The notes: generated by a model from the letters alone, not told the origin. A stretch of DNA of 64,000 nucleotides from Stutzerimonas chloritidismutans AW-1 (GCF_000495915.1 NZ_AOFQ01000018.1:28261-92260), one strand, 5' to 3'. Shown: positions 1 through 9,412, counted from the stretch's first letter. Program-made: numbers and translations.

Positions 1-223
1 GCGGGCTGTGGCAGGCGGCCTGGTCGAAGGCGAAGGCGCCCTCCTCCAGCCCGTCGTTGAGGCGCTGGTAGACCGCTTCCAGCTTCGGCTTGCAGTACTG
101 CCAGTCATCCAGCGCGGCCTGCAGCGTGGCGGCGACCTGCGGCACTTTCACCGCCTGGGCGAGATCACGGGAAACGACGACGAGCACGCCGTCGCGGCCC
201 TGGTTGAGCGTTGCGAGTTTCAT
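1..223 (-). CDS. Fumarylacetoacetate hydrolase family protein, N-terminal part (runs off the left edge)
   Basis: The first 74 codons are present, starting MKLATLNQGRDGVLVVVSRD, a typical beginning for bacterial fumarylacetoacetase-family proteins. The start overlaps the stop of the upstream dioxygenase gene by one base (TGATG), so the two are translationally coupled. Given homogentisate dioxygenase and hpd just upstream, the expected role is hydrolysis of fumarylacetoacetate to fumarate and acetoacetate, the last step of tyrosine breakdown. The catalytic metal site lies beyond the edge, so a related hydratase or hydrolase of the same fold cannot be excluded. Confidence 0.75.
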   Translation of the reverse strand, partial: MKLATLNQGRDGVLVVVSRDLAQAVKVPQVAATLQAALDDWQYCKPKLEAVYQRLNDGLEEGAFAFDQAACHSP

Positions 224-1362
224 CAGGATTCCTTGCCCGGCGCACGCCAGGAGTTGACGTATTCGGGGACATCGACGGCTGCGGCAGCCTCGCCGACTTC
301 CAGCGCGCGGCGGGTGTCGATCATCACCGCCACCTCGTCGGCAAAGGTCGCCGGGTCGGTGCTGGCCTTCTTCAGCGCCTTCGGATGCGGCCCGTGGGGG
401 AAGCCGCAGGGGTGGAAGGTCACCATGCCCTGCTCGATGTTGTCGCGGCTGAAGAAGTTGCCGCGGTGGTAGAACAGCACTTCGTCGTAGTCGTCGTTGT
501 TGTGGAAGAACGGCACCTTCAGCGCACCCGGATCGGATTCCACCGGCCGCGGCGTGAAGGTGCAGACCACGAAACCGTTGGCGACGAAGGTGGTGTGCGC
601 CGACGGCGGCAGGTGGTAGCGATGGCTCATCAGCGGGCGGATGTCACGCCAGTTGAGCCGTACCACGGTGTTGTCGCCGTGCCAGCCGACCACGTCCAGC
701 GGGTTGTACGGGTAGGTCACGATGGTGATCTGGTCGCGCCGCTTGATGCGGATCTGCCAGGGGTTCTCGTCCTGCTGCGCGCGGAAGGCGTCGTCCAGCC
801 GCGGATGGTCGAGCACCGCGGCGTCGAAGATGGCGTGCGGGCCGACCAGGCCTTTTTCCGGCAGCTGGTAGGCGCCGTCGGTGTTCTCGATCAGCAGCAT
901 GAACACCGGCTGCGTCGCCTCGATGCGCCAGGCGGTGCCGCGCGGGATCATCAGGTAGTCGCCGTCGCGGAATTCCAGGTGGCCGAAGTCGCAGTAAAAA
1001 TGCCCGGCGCCCTCGTGGATGAACAGCAGTTCGTCACCGTCACCGTTGCGCACCAGGTGGCGCATGGCGCCGTTGGTCTTCCACAGGCGCAGCTTGACGT
1101 CGGCATTGTGCAGCGCCAGCGGCGCCTGCAGCGGGCAGTCGCCTTCGCTAGGGATGTGATTGAAGTTGAAGGCGTGCGGGCGCAGCGGGCCTTCCCAGTC
1201 GATCCAGCCGGTCGGCGGATGCTTGTGATGCAGGTGCGAAGCCGGGCCGAAGAAGCCTTCGCGGCCCATTTCGCGCTCGTAGGTGCCCTGCGGAAAATCG
1301 CAGTGCGCCTGACGCGAACTCTCACCCTCGCGGATGGGGAAACTGATCCATTTGCGGCTCAT
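223..1362 (-). CDS. hmgA: Homogentisate 1,2-dioxygenase family protein
   Basis: The 379-residue protein starts MSRKWISFPIREGE. It has the double-stranded beta-helix (cupin) character of homogentisate dioxygenases, with a central LLFIHEGAGHFYCDFG segment and a C-terminal half rich in His and acidic residues that would bind Fe(II). It is shorter than the roughly 430-residue canonical HmgA and belongs to the shorter bacterial branch. The ATG at 1362 was chosen over the open extension to 1515 because it has GAGGAG upstream and the extension is a repeat sequence. The reaction is ring opening of homogentisate to maleylacetoacetate. It lies between hpd and the fumarylacetoacetase-like gene, which supports the assignment. 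Confidence 0.75.
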   Translation of the reverse strand: MSRKWISFPIREGESSRQAHCDFPQGTYEREMGREGFFGPASHLHHKHPPTGWIDWEGPLRPHAFNFNHIPSEGDCPLQAPLALHNADVKLRLWKTNGAMRHLVRNGDGDELLFIHEGAGHFYCDFGHLEFRDGDYLMIPRGTAWRIEATQPVFMLLIENTDGAYQLPEKGLVGPHAIFDAAVLDHPRLDDAFRAQQDENPWQIRIKRRDQITIVTYPYNPLDVVGWHGDNTVVRLNWRDIRPLMSHRYHLPPSAHTTFVANGFVVCTFTPRPVESDPGALKVPFFHNNDDYDEVLFYHRGNFFSRDNIEQGMVTFHPCGFPHGPHPKALKKASTDPATFADEVAVMIDTRRALEVGEAAAAVDVPEYVNSWRAPGKES

Positions 1363-1417
1363 GTGCCTCTCCTCGTGATACCGCGTGATCTGAATGGCGC
1401 TGCGGTGGTTGCCGATG

Positions 1418-1521
1418 CGTAGGGTGGAAGACTGCGAAGCATCTTCCACGCGTCTGTGTCGGCCACGCGAGATGTCGGCCGACCGAAACGCGTGGATGTG
1501 CTTCGCGACATCCACCCTACG
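1418..1521. repeat. Intergenic hairpin repeat of the GTAGGGTGGA family
   Basis: The gap between hmgA and hpd begins CGTAGGGTGGAAGA and ends with the inverse CCACCCTACG. Inside are smaller palindromes (gaagcatcttc, cttcgcgacatc). The same GTAGGGTGGA / TTCCAC / CCACCCTAC modules recur near 2.97, 10.1, 15.8, 24.1 and 42.2 kb, always between genes. Confidence 0.7.
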
Positions 1522-1528
1522 ACTGCCT

Positions 1529-2614
1529 TTACTCGCCCGCCTTGATCACGCCACGACGCACCTGGTCTTCCTCGATGGATTCGAACAGCGCCTTGAAGTT
1601 GCCTTCGCCGAAGCCCTGGTTGCCCTTGCGCTGGATGATTTCGAAGAAGATCGGGCCGATGACGGTGTTGGTGAAGATCTGCAGGAGGATGCCGTCATCG
1701 CCCGGCGCACCGTCGATCAGCAGGTTCAGCTCGCGTAGCTGGTCGAGCGGCTCGCCGTGGCCGGCGACGCGGGTATCGACCTTCTCGTAGTAGGTGTCCG
1801 GAGTGGTCATGAAGTCCACGCCGTTGGCACGCAGGCGGCGCACGGTCTCGTAGATGTCGTCGGTGGACAGTGCGATGTGCTGGATGCCCTCGCCGTGATA
1901 TTCGCGGATGAATTCCTCGATCTGCGACTTGTCGTCGGCCGACTCGTTGATCGGGATGCGGATCTTGCCGCAGGGCGCGGTCATGGCACGGGAGAACAGG
2001 CCGGTCAGCTTGCCTTCGATGTCGAAGTAGCGAATCTCGCGGAAGTTGGCGATGCGCTCGTAGAAACCGGACCAGACATCCATCTGCCCACGCATGACGT
2101 TGTGGGTCAGGTGATCGATGCACATCAGGCCGACGGCATTGTCGTTCGGCGTACGGCCTTCGATGTACTCGAAGTCGACGTCGTAGATGCTCTTGTCGCC
2201 GTAGCGGTCGACGAGATACAGCAGCGAGCCGCCGATGCCTTCGACGCAGGGGATGTTCAGCTCGCCGAAGTTGGCGTGGCTGCCGACCAGCTTGGCGCCC
2301 TGGGATTCGACGTAGGCGGCGGCCTGCGCGGCGTTCTTCACCCGGAAGGCCATGGCGCAGGCGCTCGGGCCGTGCTTCTCGCCGAACTCGCGCACATGCC
2401 CGGTGGGGCTGCCGTTGAGCACGATGTTGATGTCGTGCTGCTGGAACAGCCAGACCTCCTTGGAGCGGTGCTTGGCGGTTTCGGTAAAGCCCATCTGGGT
2501 GAACAGCGTGCGCAGCTGCTCGATGCCCTCGGCATTCGGCGCGGTGAATTCGACGAACTCGAAGCCGTCGGTACCTATGGGATTGTGCTGTTCGATCTTG
2601 TTCACGGCGTTCAT
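1529..2614 (-). CDS. hpd: 4-hydroxyphenylpyruvate dioxygenase
   Basis: The 361-residue protein has two vicinal-oxygen-chelate domains. The Fe(II) ligands of the family are recognisable: His in CIDHLTHNV, His in GIQHIALS and Glu in GPIFFEIIQRKG near the C terminus. It converts 4-hydroxyphenylpyruvate to homogentisate, feeding the dioxygenase gene that follows on the same strand. Length and sequence fit the pseudomonad enzyme. A good AGGAGG lies 5 bases before the ATG. An A-rich ACAACAATAATC element directly before that site suggests Crc/Hfq control. Confidence 0.95.
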   Translation of the reverse strand: MNAVNKIEQHNPIGTDGFEFVEFTAPNAEGIEQLRTLFTQMGFTETAKHRSKEVWLFQQHDINIVLNGSPTGHVREFGEKHGPSACAMAFRVKNAAQAAAYVESQGAKLVGSHANFGELNIPCVEGIGGSLLYLVDRYGDKSIYDVDFEYIEGRTPNDNAVGLMCIDHLTHNVMRGQMDVWSGFYERIANFREIRYFDIEGKLTGLFSRAMTAPCGKIRIPINESADDKSQIEEFIREYHGEGIQHIALSTDDIYETVRRLRANGVDFMTTPDTYYEKVDTRVAGHGEPLDQLRELNLLIDGAPGDDGILLQIFTNTVIGPIFFEIIQRKGNQGFGEGNFKALFESIEEDQVRRGVIKAGE

Positions 2615-2624
2615 ATCGCCTCCT

Positions 2625-2636
2625 GATTATTGTTGT
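2625..2636 (-). promoter_or_regulatory. Crc/Hfq (catabolite activity) motif in the hpd leader
   Basis: On the minus strand it reads ACAACAATAATC, an AAnAAnAA-type A-rich site just upstream of the ribosome binding site. In Pseudomonas, Hfq with Crc binds such sites to repress translation of catabolic genes. Confidence 0.6.
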
Positions 2637-2738
2637 GAGGACTGCCGCTGCACGGCTTGGCTGGCCCCATCACACCCCAGGCCAGGGCGGCGAACAATGC
2701 TGTTTACGGGCACGGAAAGCGGCTGGCCCCAGTCCTGC

Positions 2739-2756
2739 TGTCAGGTTTTCCTTACA
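2739..2756 (-). promoter_or_regulatory. Possible PhhR (TyrR-like) operator upstream of hpd
   Basis: The minus strand reads TGTAAGGAAAACCTGACA, close to the PhhR consensus TGTAAA-N6-TTTACA (9 of 12 defined positions). It lies about 125 bases upstream of the hpd start. PhhR is known to activate hpd in P. putida; binding here is inferred only. Confidence 0.35.
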
Positions 2757-2972
2757 GCGACTTTTTTGCTGAAAAGCCTGGCCCAGCGGCTTGCCAGGCG
2801 TAACGAAAAGCTGACGGCCTGGTGCGACAAGCTGCCGCACATGTCATTCAGCGCATGGCGTCGCGCATAAAAAAGGTGGGCTGAAGCCAACCCCACCAAG
2901 GCCTGCGTCGGCCTGCTATGGGAAGGACCTGAGCCCACCAAAACGGCTTCCTGAGAAGCCCGCAGCATTCTT

Positions 2973-2995
2973 GTAGGGTGGGCTTCAGCCCACCT
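2973..2995. repeat. GTAGGGTGG hairpin downstream of the SNF transporter
   Basis: A GTAGGGT module is followed by the hairpin GGTGGGC-TTCA-GCCCACC. It sits about 30 bases beyond the stop of the transporter gene and may act as its terminator, although no T run follows. Confidence 0.55.
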
Positions 2996-3024
2996 GCGCG
3001 TACTGCACGGACGAACGTGATCCG

Positions 3025-4434
3025 CTAGATCAAACCCATGAGGTTGAGGAACACCAGCACGATGGCCACCGGAGTGCCGTAGCGCAACAGGTTCCACCAG
3101 GCCAGGAACAGGCCGTTGCTACGAATGCCGATCGCTTCGCTGACCACCTGTTTTTGCAGCACCCAGCCGGTGAACAGCACCGTGCCCAGCCCGCCCAACG
3201 GCATCAGCCAGTTGGTGGTCAGGTAGTCCAGGGTGTCGAAGAAGGTCTTGCCGAACAGCTGATAGTCCGCCCAGTGATTGAACGAGAACACGCTGCCCAG
3301 GCTCAGCAGCCAGAGCACCAGGCCGCTGCCCAGCACGGCCTTGGTCCGGCTGATACGGAAGCGCTCGGTGAGCCAGGCGATGCTCGGCTCGGAGAGCGAG
3401 ATGGCCGACGTCAGCGCGGCGATCACCAGCATGATGAAGAACAGCCCACCGACGATTTGCCCCAGCGGCATCTGGCCAAAGGCGATCGGCAACGTGACGA
3501 AGATCAGTCCCGGCCCTGCCCCCGGCTCCAGGCCGTTGGCGAACACCAGCGGGAAGATCGCCAAGCCGGCCAGCAGCGCCACCGCGGTATCGGCCAGCGC
3601 CACCAGAATCGAGGTCTTGGCGATCGAGGTGCCTTCCGGCAGATAGGAGCCGTAGACCATCATCGCGCCGCAGCCCAGGCTCAGGGTGAAGAAGGCATGG
3701 CCGAGGGCAACCAGTACGCTTTGCGCGGTCAGCGCGGAGAAGTCCGGGACGAAGAGGAACTGCAGCGCCTGAGCGAATTCGCCTTCGATGGCGGCGTAGA
3801 CCACCAGCACCAGCATCAACACGAACAGCCCGGGCATCAGAAAGCGCAGCGAACGCTCCAGCCCGCCGCGCACGCCAAAGCCGACGATCAGCATGGTCGC
3901 TGCCAGCACCAGCGTGGCACAGACCACCAGGCGCAGCGGGTCCGCCAGCAGCGCGCCGAACAGCTCACCACTGGCCTCCCCGCTGACTCCGGTGAAGGCG
4001 CCGCTGAAGGTCGCCGGCACATAGGCCAGCGCCCAGCCAGCGACCACCAGGTAGAAGCTCAGGATCAGAAACCCGGTCAGCCCGCCGAGCCAGCCCACCA
4101 AGCGCCAGCGCGAACTGGCGCCGGCCTCGCGCGCCAGCCGCGCCACGGCGCCATCAGGATTCGCCCGACCGCGACGGCCGATCATCACCTCGGTCATCAG
4201 CAGCGGAATGCCGATCAGGAGGATGCAGGCGAGGTAGACCAGAACGAAGGCGCCGCCGCCGTTCTGCCCGGTCACGTAGGGGAATTTCCAGATATTGCCC
4301 AGGCCCACAGCGGAGCCGGTGGCGGCGAGGAAGAACACCCAGCGGGAGGACCACAGGCCTCGGCTGGCGTTGTCCTGGATGCGTGCGCGCGCGCCGGCGA
4401 AGGTGCCGGCCGCGAGGCTGGTTTTATCAGTCAT
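3025..4434 (-). CDS. Sodium-dependent amino acid transporter, neurotransmitter:sodium symporter (SNF) family
   Basis: The 469-residue membrane protein has the family signature near the N terminus: WSSRWVFFLAATGSAVGLGN followed by IWKFPYVTGQNGGGAF, the unwound TM1 Na+/substrate site of LeuT-fold carriers. About 11-12 hydrophobic segments follow. The ATG at 4434 is preceded by CAGGA; an extension to 4491 exists but is not conserved in character. The substrate is not readable from sequence. Its neighbours (tyrosine catabolism, Leu/Phe dehydrogenase, indolepyruvate oxidoreductase) suggest an aromatic or branched-chain amino acid. The leader contains an A-rich Crc/Hfq-like site. Confidence 0.88.
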   Translation of the reverse strand: MTDKTSLAAGTFAGARARIQDNASRGLWSSRWVFFLAATGSAVGLGNIWKFPYVTGQNGGGAFVLVYLACILLIGIPLLMTEVMIGRRGRANPDGAVARLAREAGASSRWRLVGWLGGLTGFLILSFYLVVAGWALAYVPATFSGAFTGVSGEASGELFGALLADPLRLVVCATLVLAATMLIVGFGVRGGLERSLRFLMPGLFVLMLVLVVYAAIEGEFAQALQFLFVPDFSALTAQSVLVALGHAFFTLSLGCGAMMVYGSYLPEGTSIAKTSILVALADTAVALLAGLAIFPLVFANGLEPGAGPGLIFVTLPIAFGQMPLGQIVGGLFFIMLVIAALTSAISLSEPSIAWLTERFRISRTKAVLGSGLVLWLLSLGSVFSFNHWADYQLFGKTFFDTLDYLTTNWLMPLGGLGTVLFTGWVLQKQVVSEAIGIRSNGLFLAWWNLLRYGTPVAIVLVFLNLMGLI

Positions 4435-4446
4435 TGCGGATTCCTG

Positions 4447-4461
4447 CTTGTTGTTTTTGTC
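4447..4461 (-). promoter_or_regulatory. Crc/Hfq motif in the SNF transporter leader
   Basis: The minus strand reads GACAAAAACAACAAG, two phased AAnAAnAA-type blocks ending 12 bases before the ATG. Confidence 0.6.
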
Positions 4462-4562
4462 AGGGATGATGCGAACGAACGGAGCGGGCACGGCGCTGGC
4501 GATCAGAACCGGCCGCCCCGCTCAGTGAAGGCCGGCACGCCCGGGCGACCGGCCGTCAGGAC

Positions 4563-5657
4563 TCATGAAGCCTGGCGCTTGAGTGCCTCGGCCTGCGGTA
4601 CGCCGCCGGCGTGCAAGCGCTCCAGCGCCAGGCGATCGGCGATTACCGAGGTCGGCTCGCCGCTGGCAGCGGAGCGGGTGAATATCTCGCGCAGGGTGTC
4701 GCCGATGGCTTTCACATGAGCGTCGATCTGCGCGGCGCTGCCGCCGGTGCGCTGGTAGTAGACGTCGATGATGCCGCCGGCATTGATCGCATAGTCCGGC
4801 GCGTAGAGCTGGTTGCGCCGCTGCAATTCGATGCCGATCTCGGCGGTGGCCAGCTGGTTGTTGGCCGCCCCGGCGATCACCGGGGCGCGCAGCACTTCCA
4901 GGGTCTGCTCGTTGAGGATGCCGCCCATGGCGCAGGGCGCGAAAACGTCCACGTCCAGGCCGTAGATGTCCTGCGGGCGCACCACGTTGGCGCCCACTTC
5001 CTCCATCGCCTGCTTGACGTTGGCATCGAAGATGTCCGCCACCCACAGCTCGGCGCCGCCATCCTTCAGGTGCCGCGCCAGCCCCAGCCCGACATGGCCG
5101 ACGCCCTGGATCGCCACCTTCAACCCGGTCAGATCGTCGCGACCAAGGCGCTGGCGCACCGCTTCCCTGAGGCCGACGAACACGCCATAGGCGGTGGATG
5201 GCGACGGGTCGCCGCTGGCGATGCTGCCATCCAGCGTGGTGCGTGGCGTGGCGCCGACCACATGACGGGTGCGCTGGGCGAAGGCCTGCATCTCGGCATC
5301 GCCGGTGCCGGAGTCGGCGGCGGTGATGTAGCGCCCGCCGAGGCTGTCGACGAAATCACCCATCGCATGCAGCAGCGCCTGGCTCTTGCCGGTGTGCGGA
5401 TCACCGATGATCACCGCCTTGCCGCCGCCGAGCTTGAGTCCGGCCAGCGAGGATTTCAGCGTCATCCCGCGCGACAGGCGCAGCACATCGCGCAGGGCGT
5501 CGTCGTCATTGGCGTAGGGAAACATCCGGCAGCCACCCAGCGCCGGGCCGAGGCGCGTGTCGTGGATGGCGATGATGGCTTTCAGACCCGACGCCTGGTC
5601 ATGACAGAAGACCACCTGTTCGTGGCGATCGAAGTCGGGGTGAGCGAAGACGGACAT
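4563..5657 (-). CDS. Leucine/phenylalanine dehydrogenase (Glu/Leu/Phe/Val dehydrogenase family)
   Basis: The 364-residue protein matches the usual length of leucine and phenylalanine dehydrogenases. The glycine-rich substrate segment [11 protein letters not shown] carries the catalytic lysine region, [12 protein letters not shown] is the family N-terminal signature, and [13 protein letters not shown] is the NAD-binding GxGxxG of the Rossmann domain. It would deaminate Leu, Val, Ile or Phe to the 2-oxo acids with NAD+. Aromatic oxo acids could then feed the indolepyruvate oxidoreductase upstream. Whether Leu or Phe is preferred cannot be told here. Confidence 0.88.
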   Translation of the reverse strand: MSVFAHPDFDRHEQVVFCHDQASGLKAIIAIHDTRLGPALGGCRMFPYANDDDALRDVLRLSRGMTLKSSLAGLKLGGGKAVIIGDPHTGKSQALLHAMGDFVDSLGGRYITAADSGTGDAEMQAFAQRTRHVVGATPRTTLDGSIASGDPSPSTAYGVFVGLREAVRQRLGRDDLTGLKVAIQGVGHVGLGLARHLKDGGAELWVADIFDANVKQAMEEVGANVVRPQDIYGLDVDVFAPCAMGGILNEQTLEVLRAPVIAGAANNQLATAEIGIELQRRNQLYAPDYAINAGGIIDVYYQRTGGSAAQIDAHVKAIGDTLREIFTRSAASGEPTSVIADRLALERLHAGGVPQAEALKRQAS

Positions 5658-5669
5658 TTGGGTTACCTC

Positions 5670-5681
5670 GTTCTTGTTGGT
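5670..5681 (-). promoter_or_regulatory. Crc/Hfq motif in the Leu/Phe dehydrogenase leader
   Basis: The minus strand contains CCAACAAGAACGAGG just before the start codon, and a second ACAACAAGG about 35 bases further upstream (5706-5714). Two sites on one leader strengthen the reading. Confidence 0.55.
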
Positions 5682-5789
5682 CTGATGCTCTGCAGCCAGC
5701 AGAGCCTTGTTGTCTGGTACGGAGCTGCTCGTCAGAGCGGACTTGCCCCGTGAAACCGGGAGCGAACCCGTTACGCCTCAACCGGGTTC

Positions 5790-5862
5790 CTTCGCGGTCA
5801 AGACTGCTCCCACAACGCCCCTGCAGGGCCAACCCGTGGGAGCGGCCTCCACCGCGAACGGC
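5790..5862. repeat. Inverted pair of Pseudomonas REP-like sequences
   Basis: CTTCGCGGTCAAGACTGCTC and its inverse-oriented relative GGGAGCGGCCTCCACCGCGA face each other around a short spacer. This is the usual pseudomonad REP form (GTGGGAGCGG...CCGCGAA). It lies just after the stop of the indolepyruvate oxidoreductase gene and may protect or terminate its transcript. Confidence 0.65.
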
Positions 5863-5871
5863 GCCATCGCG

Positions 5872-8800
5872 CTAGGCCGCCGGCTGGAACAGCCGCACGC
5901 TCTGTACCTCGTCGCCCTTGGCCAGCTGCTCGCGGAGCAACTTCTCCTGCTGGTGGGCCTTGGCGATGGAGCGCTCCTTCACCGGGCCGTAGCCGCGGAT
6001 CTGTTCCGGTAGCGCGGCGATGGCCACGGCGGTGCGGTAGTTGGTCGGCTTGAGCTGGGCCAGCAGCTCGTCCACGGTCTTCTCGTACTCCGTGATCAGC
6101 TGGCGCTCGACGCGGCGATCGTGGCCATAGCCGAACGGATCGAGCGGCGTGCCGCGCAGGAAGCGGAACTTGGCCAGCACGCCGAACAGGTTCAGCACCC
6201 ACGGCCCCAGCTCACGCTTGCGCGGCTCGCCGGTGACGGGGTCACGCTTGGCCAGCCAGGCCGGGGCGAGGTGGAACTGCAGCCGGTAGTCGCCCTCGAA
6301 CTGCGCCTCGAGCTGCTGGCGGAATTCCGGCTCACTGTAGAGGCGCGCTACCTCGTACTCATCCTTGTAGGCCAGGAGCTTGAAGTAGTAGCGGGCGACG
6401 GCCTTGGACAGCGCCAGATCGTCCGCGCTATCGGCCTCGCGCACACGCTCGACCAGCTGGCGATAGCGGCGCGCCAGCCCGGCGTTCTGGTAGCGGGTAA
6501 GGAAATCCACGCGCCACTCGACGATCTCTTCCAGGGTCTTGCAGATCGGCTCCGGTATTTCGGCCGGACGTGCCAGCTGTTCGACTGCTTCACGCTCTAG
6601 CACAGCACGGCGGCCCCAACGGAAGGCCTGCAGATTCAGCTTGGCGGCAACGCCATTGAGTTCGATGGCCTTCTCGATGGCCTCGGCGCTGATCGGCAGC
6701 AGCCCCTGCTGATAGGCGAAGCCGAGCAGGAACAGGTTGGTGGCGATGCTATCGCCGAGCAGCCGCGTGGCCAGGCGGGTGGCATCGACGAAGTGGGTCT
6801 TGTCGGCGCCGACCGCGTCGCTGATCGCCTGGCGCATGGCCGCGCCGGGCACCTGGGCATCGGGGTTGCGGGTGAACTCGGCGGTGGCCGATTCGTGGCT
6901 GTTCACCACGGCGTTGCTGATCTGCTCGTTGAGGCGGGTCAGTGACTCGTCGCCCGCCGCGACAATCAGGTCGCAGCCGAGCAGCAGATCGGCCTCACCG
7001 GCGGCGATGCGCACCGCGTAGATGTCGCTCTGCTTCGCGGCGATGCGCACGTGGGTGGTCACCGGGCCGAACTTCTGCGCCAGGCCGGCCTGGTCGAGCA
7101 CCGTGCAGCCCTTGCCTTCCAGGTGCGCGGCCATGCCGAGCAGCGCGCCAAGGGTAGTCACACCGCTGCCGCCGACACCCGGAATCAGAACGTTCCATGG
7201 ACGATCCAGCGTTGGGTGCTGCGGCTCGGGCAATGTCGCCGCCTCGATACCGCCGGCTACGGCTTCGGGCTTACGCAACCCGCCGCCATGCACGGTGACG
7301 AAGCTCGGGCAGAAGCCTTCGACGCAGGAAAAATCCTTGTTGCAGGCGTTCTGGTCGATCTCACGCTTGCGCCCAAGTTCGGTTTCCAGCGGCAGCACGG
7401 CCAGGCAGTTGGACTTCTCACCGCAGTCGCCGCAACCCTCGCAGACCGCCGGGTTGATAAAGGCGCGCTTGGCCGGGTCTTCCAGCTTGCCGCGCTTGCG
7501 CCGACGACGCTTCTCGGTGGCGCAGGTCTGGTCGTAGATGATCACCGAGACGCCCTTGAATTCGCGCAACTCGCGCTGCACGGCATCCAGTTCGCGGCGG
7601 TGATGGAAGCTGGTGATTGGCGCGAAGGTATCGCGGGTCGGGTACTTGTCCGGCTCGTCGCTGACCAGGGCAATGCGTTTGACCCCCTCGTGGAAGATCT
7701 GCCGGCTGAGCTGGTCGACGCGCAGCTCGCCGTCGATGGGCTGGCCGCCGGTCATGGCCACGGCATCGTTGTAGAGAATCTTGAAGGTGATGTTGACGCC
7801 GGCTGCCACTGCCGCACGCACCGCGAGGCTGCCGGAGTGGAAGTAGGTGCCGTCGCCGAGGTTCTGGAACATGTGCGGGGTGTCGGTGAACGGCGCCTGG
7901 CCGATCCAGTTGACGCCCTCGCCGCCCATCTGGGTGAAGGTCTCGGTGCGCCGGTCCATCCACTGCACCATGTAGTGACAGCCGATGCCGGCCGAGGCGC
8001 GGCTGCCTTCCGGCACCTTGGTCGAGGTGTTGTGCGGGCAGCCGGAGCAGTAGTGCGGCGTGCGCACGGTGCTGTAGCTGCGCGCGGCCAGGGCCTTCTC
8101 CTTGGCGGCGAGGAAGGCCAGGCGCGCCTGGATGGTATCGCTGGTGTAGATCGGCGCGAGGCGCTTGGCGATCACCCGGGCGATCATCGCCGGGGTCAGT
8201 TCGGCGAGGTTGGGCAGCAGCGAGGCGCCGTGCTCGTCGAATTCGCCGACCACCCGCGGACGCTTGCTGACCGGCCAGTTGTAGAGCTGCCCGGTGAGCT
8301 GGTCCTCGAGGATGCTGCGCTTTTCCTCGACCACCAGGATCTCGTCCAGCCCCTGGGCGAACTCGTGCACCGAGACCGGCTCCAGCGGCCAGCTCATGCC
8401 GACCTTGAGCACCCGCAGGCCGACCTGGGCACAGAGTGCTTCATCCAGGCCCAGGTCATCCAGCGCCTGGCGCACGTCCAGATAGGACTTGCCGGTGGTG
8501 ATTATCCCTAAGCGCGGGTTGGGCGAGTCGAGCATCACCCGGTTGAGGTTGTTGGCCAGGGCGAAGGCCCGTGCCGCGTAGATCTTGTAGAGGTTGAGGC
8601 GCTTTTCCTGCACCAGCGGCGGGTCCGGCCAGCGGATGTGCACGCCGTCCTCGGGCAGCTGGAAGTCTTCGGGGATGCGTGTCTGCACGCGCAGCGGGTC
8701 GACCTCCACCACGGCGGAGGAATCGACGTTCTCGGCGATGGTCTTGAGCGCCACCCAGCAGCCGGAATAGCGCGACAGCTCCCAGCCGATGATGCCGTAG

Positions 8801-9342
8801 TCGAGGATTTCCTGAACGTTCGCCGGATTCAGCACCGGAATCGAGGCGGCGATGAAGGCATGCTCGCTCTGGTGCGGCAGCGTCGAGGACTTGCAGCCGT
8901 GGTCGTCGCCGGCCAGCAGCAGCACGCCGCCATTGGGCGAGACACCGGCGGCGTTGCCGTGCTTGAAGACGTCGCCGGCGCGGTCGACGCCCGGGCCCTT
9001 GCCGTACCACATGGCGAACACGCCGTCGTACTTGGCTCCGGGGAACAGGTTGGCCTGCTGGCTGCCCCACACGGCGGTGGCGGCCAGTTCCTCGTTGACA
9101 CCCGGCTGGAAGTGGATGGCGTGCTGCTTGAGGTAGTCGCGGGCTTCCCAGAGGCTCTTGTCCAGCCCGCCGAGGGGCGAGCCGCGATAGCCGGAGATGA
9201 AGCCACCGGTATTCAAACCACGGGCCTGATCACGCTGATGCTGCAGCATCGGCAAGCGGGTCAGCGCCTGGGTGCCGGTGAGGTAAAGATGACCGGTAGC
9301 AAGCCGGTACTTGTCGTCCAGACGGATCTCGGCCAGAGACAT
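5872..9342 (-). CDS. Indolepyruvate ferredoxin oxidoreductase, fused alpha/beta subunits
   Basis: The 1156-residue protein is the single-chain form typical of aerobic proteobacteria. The N-terminal part (about 1-600) corresponds to the thiamine-diphosphate IorA subunit, with the cysteine-containing segment CSGCPHNTSTKVPEGSRA. Next is an iron-sulfur region (CEGCGDCGEKSNCLAV, about 660). The C-terminal third begins NVLIPGVGGSGVTTLGALLG and corresponds to IorB. It oxidatively decarboxylates aryl pyruvates, such as indolepyruvate or phenylpyruvate, to acyl-CoA. A divergent Lrp-family gene lies directly upstream and is its likely regulator. Confidence 0.92.
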   Translation of the reverse strand: MSLAEIRLDDKYRLATGHLYLTGTQALTRLPMLQHQRDQARGLNTGGFISGYRGSPLGGLDKSLWEARDYLKQHAIHFQPGVNEELAATAVWGSQQANLFPGAKYDGVFAMWYGKGPGVDRAGDVFKHGNAAGVSPNGGVLLLAGDDHGCKSSTLPHQSEHAFIAASIPVLNPANVQEILDYGIIGWELSRYSGCWVALKTIAENVDSSAVVEVDPLRVQTRIPEDFQLPEDGVHIRWPDPPLVQEKRLNLYKIYAARAFALANNLNRVMLDSPNPRLGIITTGKSYLDVRQALDDLGLDEALCAQVGLRVLKVGMSWPLEPVSVHEFAQGLDEILVVEEKRSILEDQLTGQLYNWPVSKRPRVVGEFDEHGASLLPNLAELTPAMIARVIAKRLAPIYTSDTIQARLAFLAAKEKALAARSYSTVRTPHYCSGCPHNTSTKVPEGSRASAGIGCHYMVQWMDRRTETFTQMGGEGVNWIGQAPFTDTPHMFQNLGDGTYFHSGSLAVRAAVAAGVNITFKILYNDAVAMTGGQPIDGELRVDQLSRQIFHEGVKRIALVSDEPDKYPTRDTFAPITSFHHRRELDAVQRELREFKGVSVIIYDQTCATEKRRRRKRGKLEDPAKRAFINPAVCEGCGDCGEKSNCLAVLPLETELGRKREIDQNACNKDFSCVEGFCPSFVTVHGGGLRKPEAVAGGIEAATLPEPQHPTLDRPWNVLIPGVGGSGVTTLGALLGMAAHLEGKGCTVLDQAGLAQKFGPVTTHVRIAAKQSDIYAVRIAAGEADLLLGCDLIVAAGDESLTRLNEQISNAVVNSHESATAEFTRNPDAQVPGAAMRQAISDAVGADKTHFVDATRLATRLLGDSIATNLFLLGFAYQQGLLPISAEAIEKAIELNGVAAKLNLQAFRWGRRAVLEREAVEQLARPAEIPEPICKTLEEIVEWRVDFLTRYQNAGLARRYRQLVERVREADSADDLALSKAVARYYFKLLAYKDEYEVARLYSEPEFRQQLEAQFEGDYRLQFHLAPAWLAKRDPVTGEPRKRELGPWVLNLFGVLAKFRFLRGTPLDPFGYGHDRRVERQLITEYEKTVDELLAQLKPTNYRTAVAIAALPEQIRGYGPVKERSIAKAHQQEKLLREQLAKGDEVQSVRLFQPAA

Positions 9343-9353
9343 GGGGCGCTCCT

Positions 9354-9366
9354 AATTTGTTGTTAT
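9354..9366 (-). promoter_or_regulatory. Crc/Hfq motif in the indolepyruvate oxidoreductase leader
   Basis: The minus strand reads ATAACAACAAATT immediately before TAGGAGCGCCC and the ATG. Confidence 0.55.
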
Positions 9367-9412
9367 CGGAGTCAGGGCAGCGTTGTTCGCTACCCGCCTG
9401 ACGCAGTCATGG

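Larger units (their letters stand above)
2615..3024. other. 410-bp intergenic region between hpd and the SNF transporter
   Basis: It holds the hpd leader and promoter on the right-to-left strand, a possible PhhR box (2739-2756) and two hairpins built on GGTGGGCT. The 118-codon reading frame crossing it (2741-3097, minus) has no family resemblance and runs through the hairpins into the transporter gene, so I do not call it. Confidence 0.6.

Noticed and set aside
211..1422. 403-codon plus-strand frame opposite hmgA
   Set aside because: Shadow of the GC-rich third-position pattern of the real gene on the other strand; composition is Val/Ala/Arg-rich with no domain.
2741..3097. 118-codon minus-strand open frame between hpd and the transporter
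   Set aside because: It runs through hairpin repeats and into the transporter gene, has no family resemblance and no ribosome binding site.
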